Origin: an uncultured Porphyromonas sp.
Lineage (GTDB): Bacteria; Bacteroidota; Bacteroidia; Bacteroidales; Porphyromonadaceae
Direction: 5' to 3'
Length of the DNA: 6,296 nt
NCBI GenBank assembly: GCA_900539155.1
Contig: UQBE01000062.1
Coordinates: 1 to 6,296, forward strand
Shown: positions 6,157 to 6,296 of the stretch, in pieces
Numbering within the stretch: the first letter of the stretch is position 1
Layout: every line of letters begins with the position of its first letter
Program-made: the position numbers and the translations under genes
The notes under the pieces: generated by a model
What the model saw: only the letters and a program-made list of their open reading frames with translations
Databases searched by the model: none
Told to the model about the DNA's origin: nothing

Positions 6157-6296
6157 ATCGTAAAGGGGGGTATGGCGAAAACGATTCAGTCACGAGTAAT
6201 CCGTCGTCAATCCAACGTGTAGCGACCCTACAGATCGGGGGTACAGCGTTTGATGAGTGGAATTGTCGTGCTGACGTAGCTTGTGTAGGGGCGGAC
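6157..6296. other. Non-coding 3' flank
   Basis: No credible gene is visible in these 140 bases on either strand. The stretch contains a GGGGGG run at 6165-6170, a small inverted repeat TGTAG/CTACA at 6218-6232, and the string GTGTAGGGGCGGAC at the very end. It is probably the edge of an intergenic region that continues outside the window. Confidence 0.45.
6283..6296. repeat. Possible start of an interspersed palindromic repeat, cut by window end
   Basis: GTGTAGGGGCGGAC resembles, from memory, one arm of GTAGGGGCGGAC-type intergenic palindromes found in many copies in several anaerobe genomes. The matching arm GTCCGCCCC would lie beyond the window, so the palindrome cannot be confirmed here. 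GTGTAG also occurs at 6217-6222. Confidence 0.25.

Noticed and set aside
6172..6222. A 16-codon frame (ATG at 6172) after a run of G residues resembling a ribosome binding site
   Set aside because: Too short to support, it has no recognised family, and G-rich ribosome binding sites are not used in this phylum.
1..6296. CRISPR arrays, tRNA or rRNA genes, insertion sequences, toxin-antitoxin or phage-defence genes
   Set aside because: None seen: no regularly spaced repeats, no tRNA-like cloverleaf, no transposase or nuclease motifs on either strand.

Overview
The window looks like chromosomal DNA of a Bacteroidota bacterium, most likely a Porphyromonas. The last gene carries a C-terminal sorting domain of the type IX secretion system (T9SS) and a gingipain-type adhesin module. 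Two proteins belong to families largely confined to Bacteroidota (Omp28 and DUF6029). No gene has a Shine-Dalgarno sequence, and the one recognisable promoter element is the Bacteroidota TAnnTTTG box. The fairly GC-rich coding sequence fits the P. asaccharolytica/P. uenonis side of the genus better than P. gingivalis, but species is inference.

Layout: an AT-rich leader (1-179) with a promoter element and a small dyad leads into five plus-strand genes. Gene 1 (180-944) is a lipoprotein with a BIG2 immunoglobulin-like domain. Gene 2 (974-1468) is a periplasmic TlpA/ResA-like thioredoxin. A 158 bp gap holds a strong 52-nt hairpin. Gene 3 (1627-3357) is a DUF6029-type outer-membrane beta-barrel. 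Gene 4 (3398-4243) is an Omp28-family lipoprotein with a CxxC thioredoxin-like site. Gene 5 (4282-6051) is a T9SS-secreted thioredoxin fused to a PKD-like domain, a cleaved-adhesin/jelly-roll domain and a sorting tail. Two hairpins follow it, then about 140 bp of non-coding DNA whose last bases look like the start of an interspersed repeat cut by the window edge. Genes 1-2 (29 bp gap) and genes 3-4-5 (40 and 38 bp gaps) are probably two transcription units; read-through across the 1492-1543 hairpin is possible.

Unifying theme: every protein carries a cysteine pair and every one is exported. Three have thioredoxin-type CxxC sites: WCKPC in the periplasm, CINC on a lipoprotein, and WCGPC on a T9SS substrate. 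Two have a CX4C pair: the barrel, at its C-terminal end, and the lipoprotein of gene 1. The cluster reads as a cell-envelope thiol-disulfide module that may span the outer membrane. The family assignments are well supported. The idea that the proteins exchange disulfides with one another is inference.
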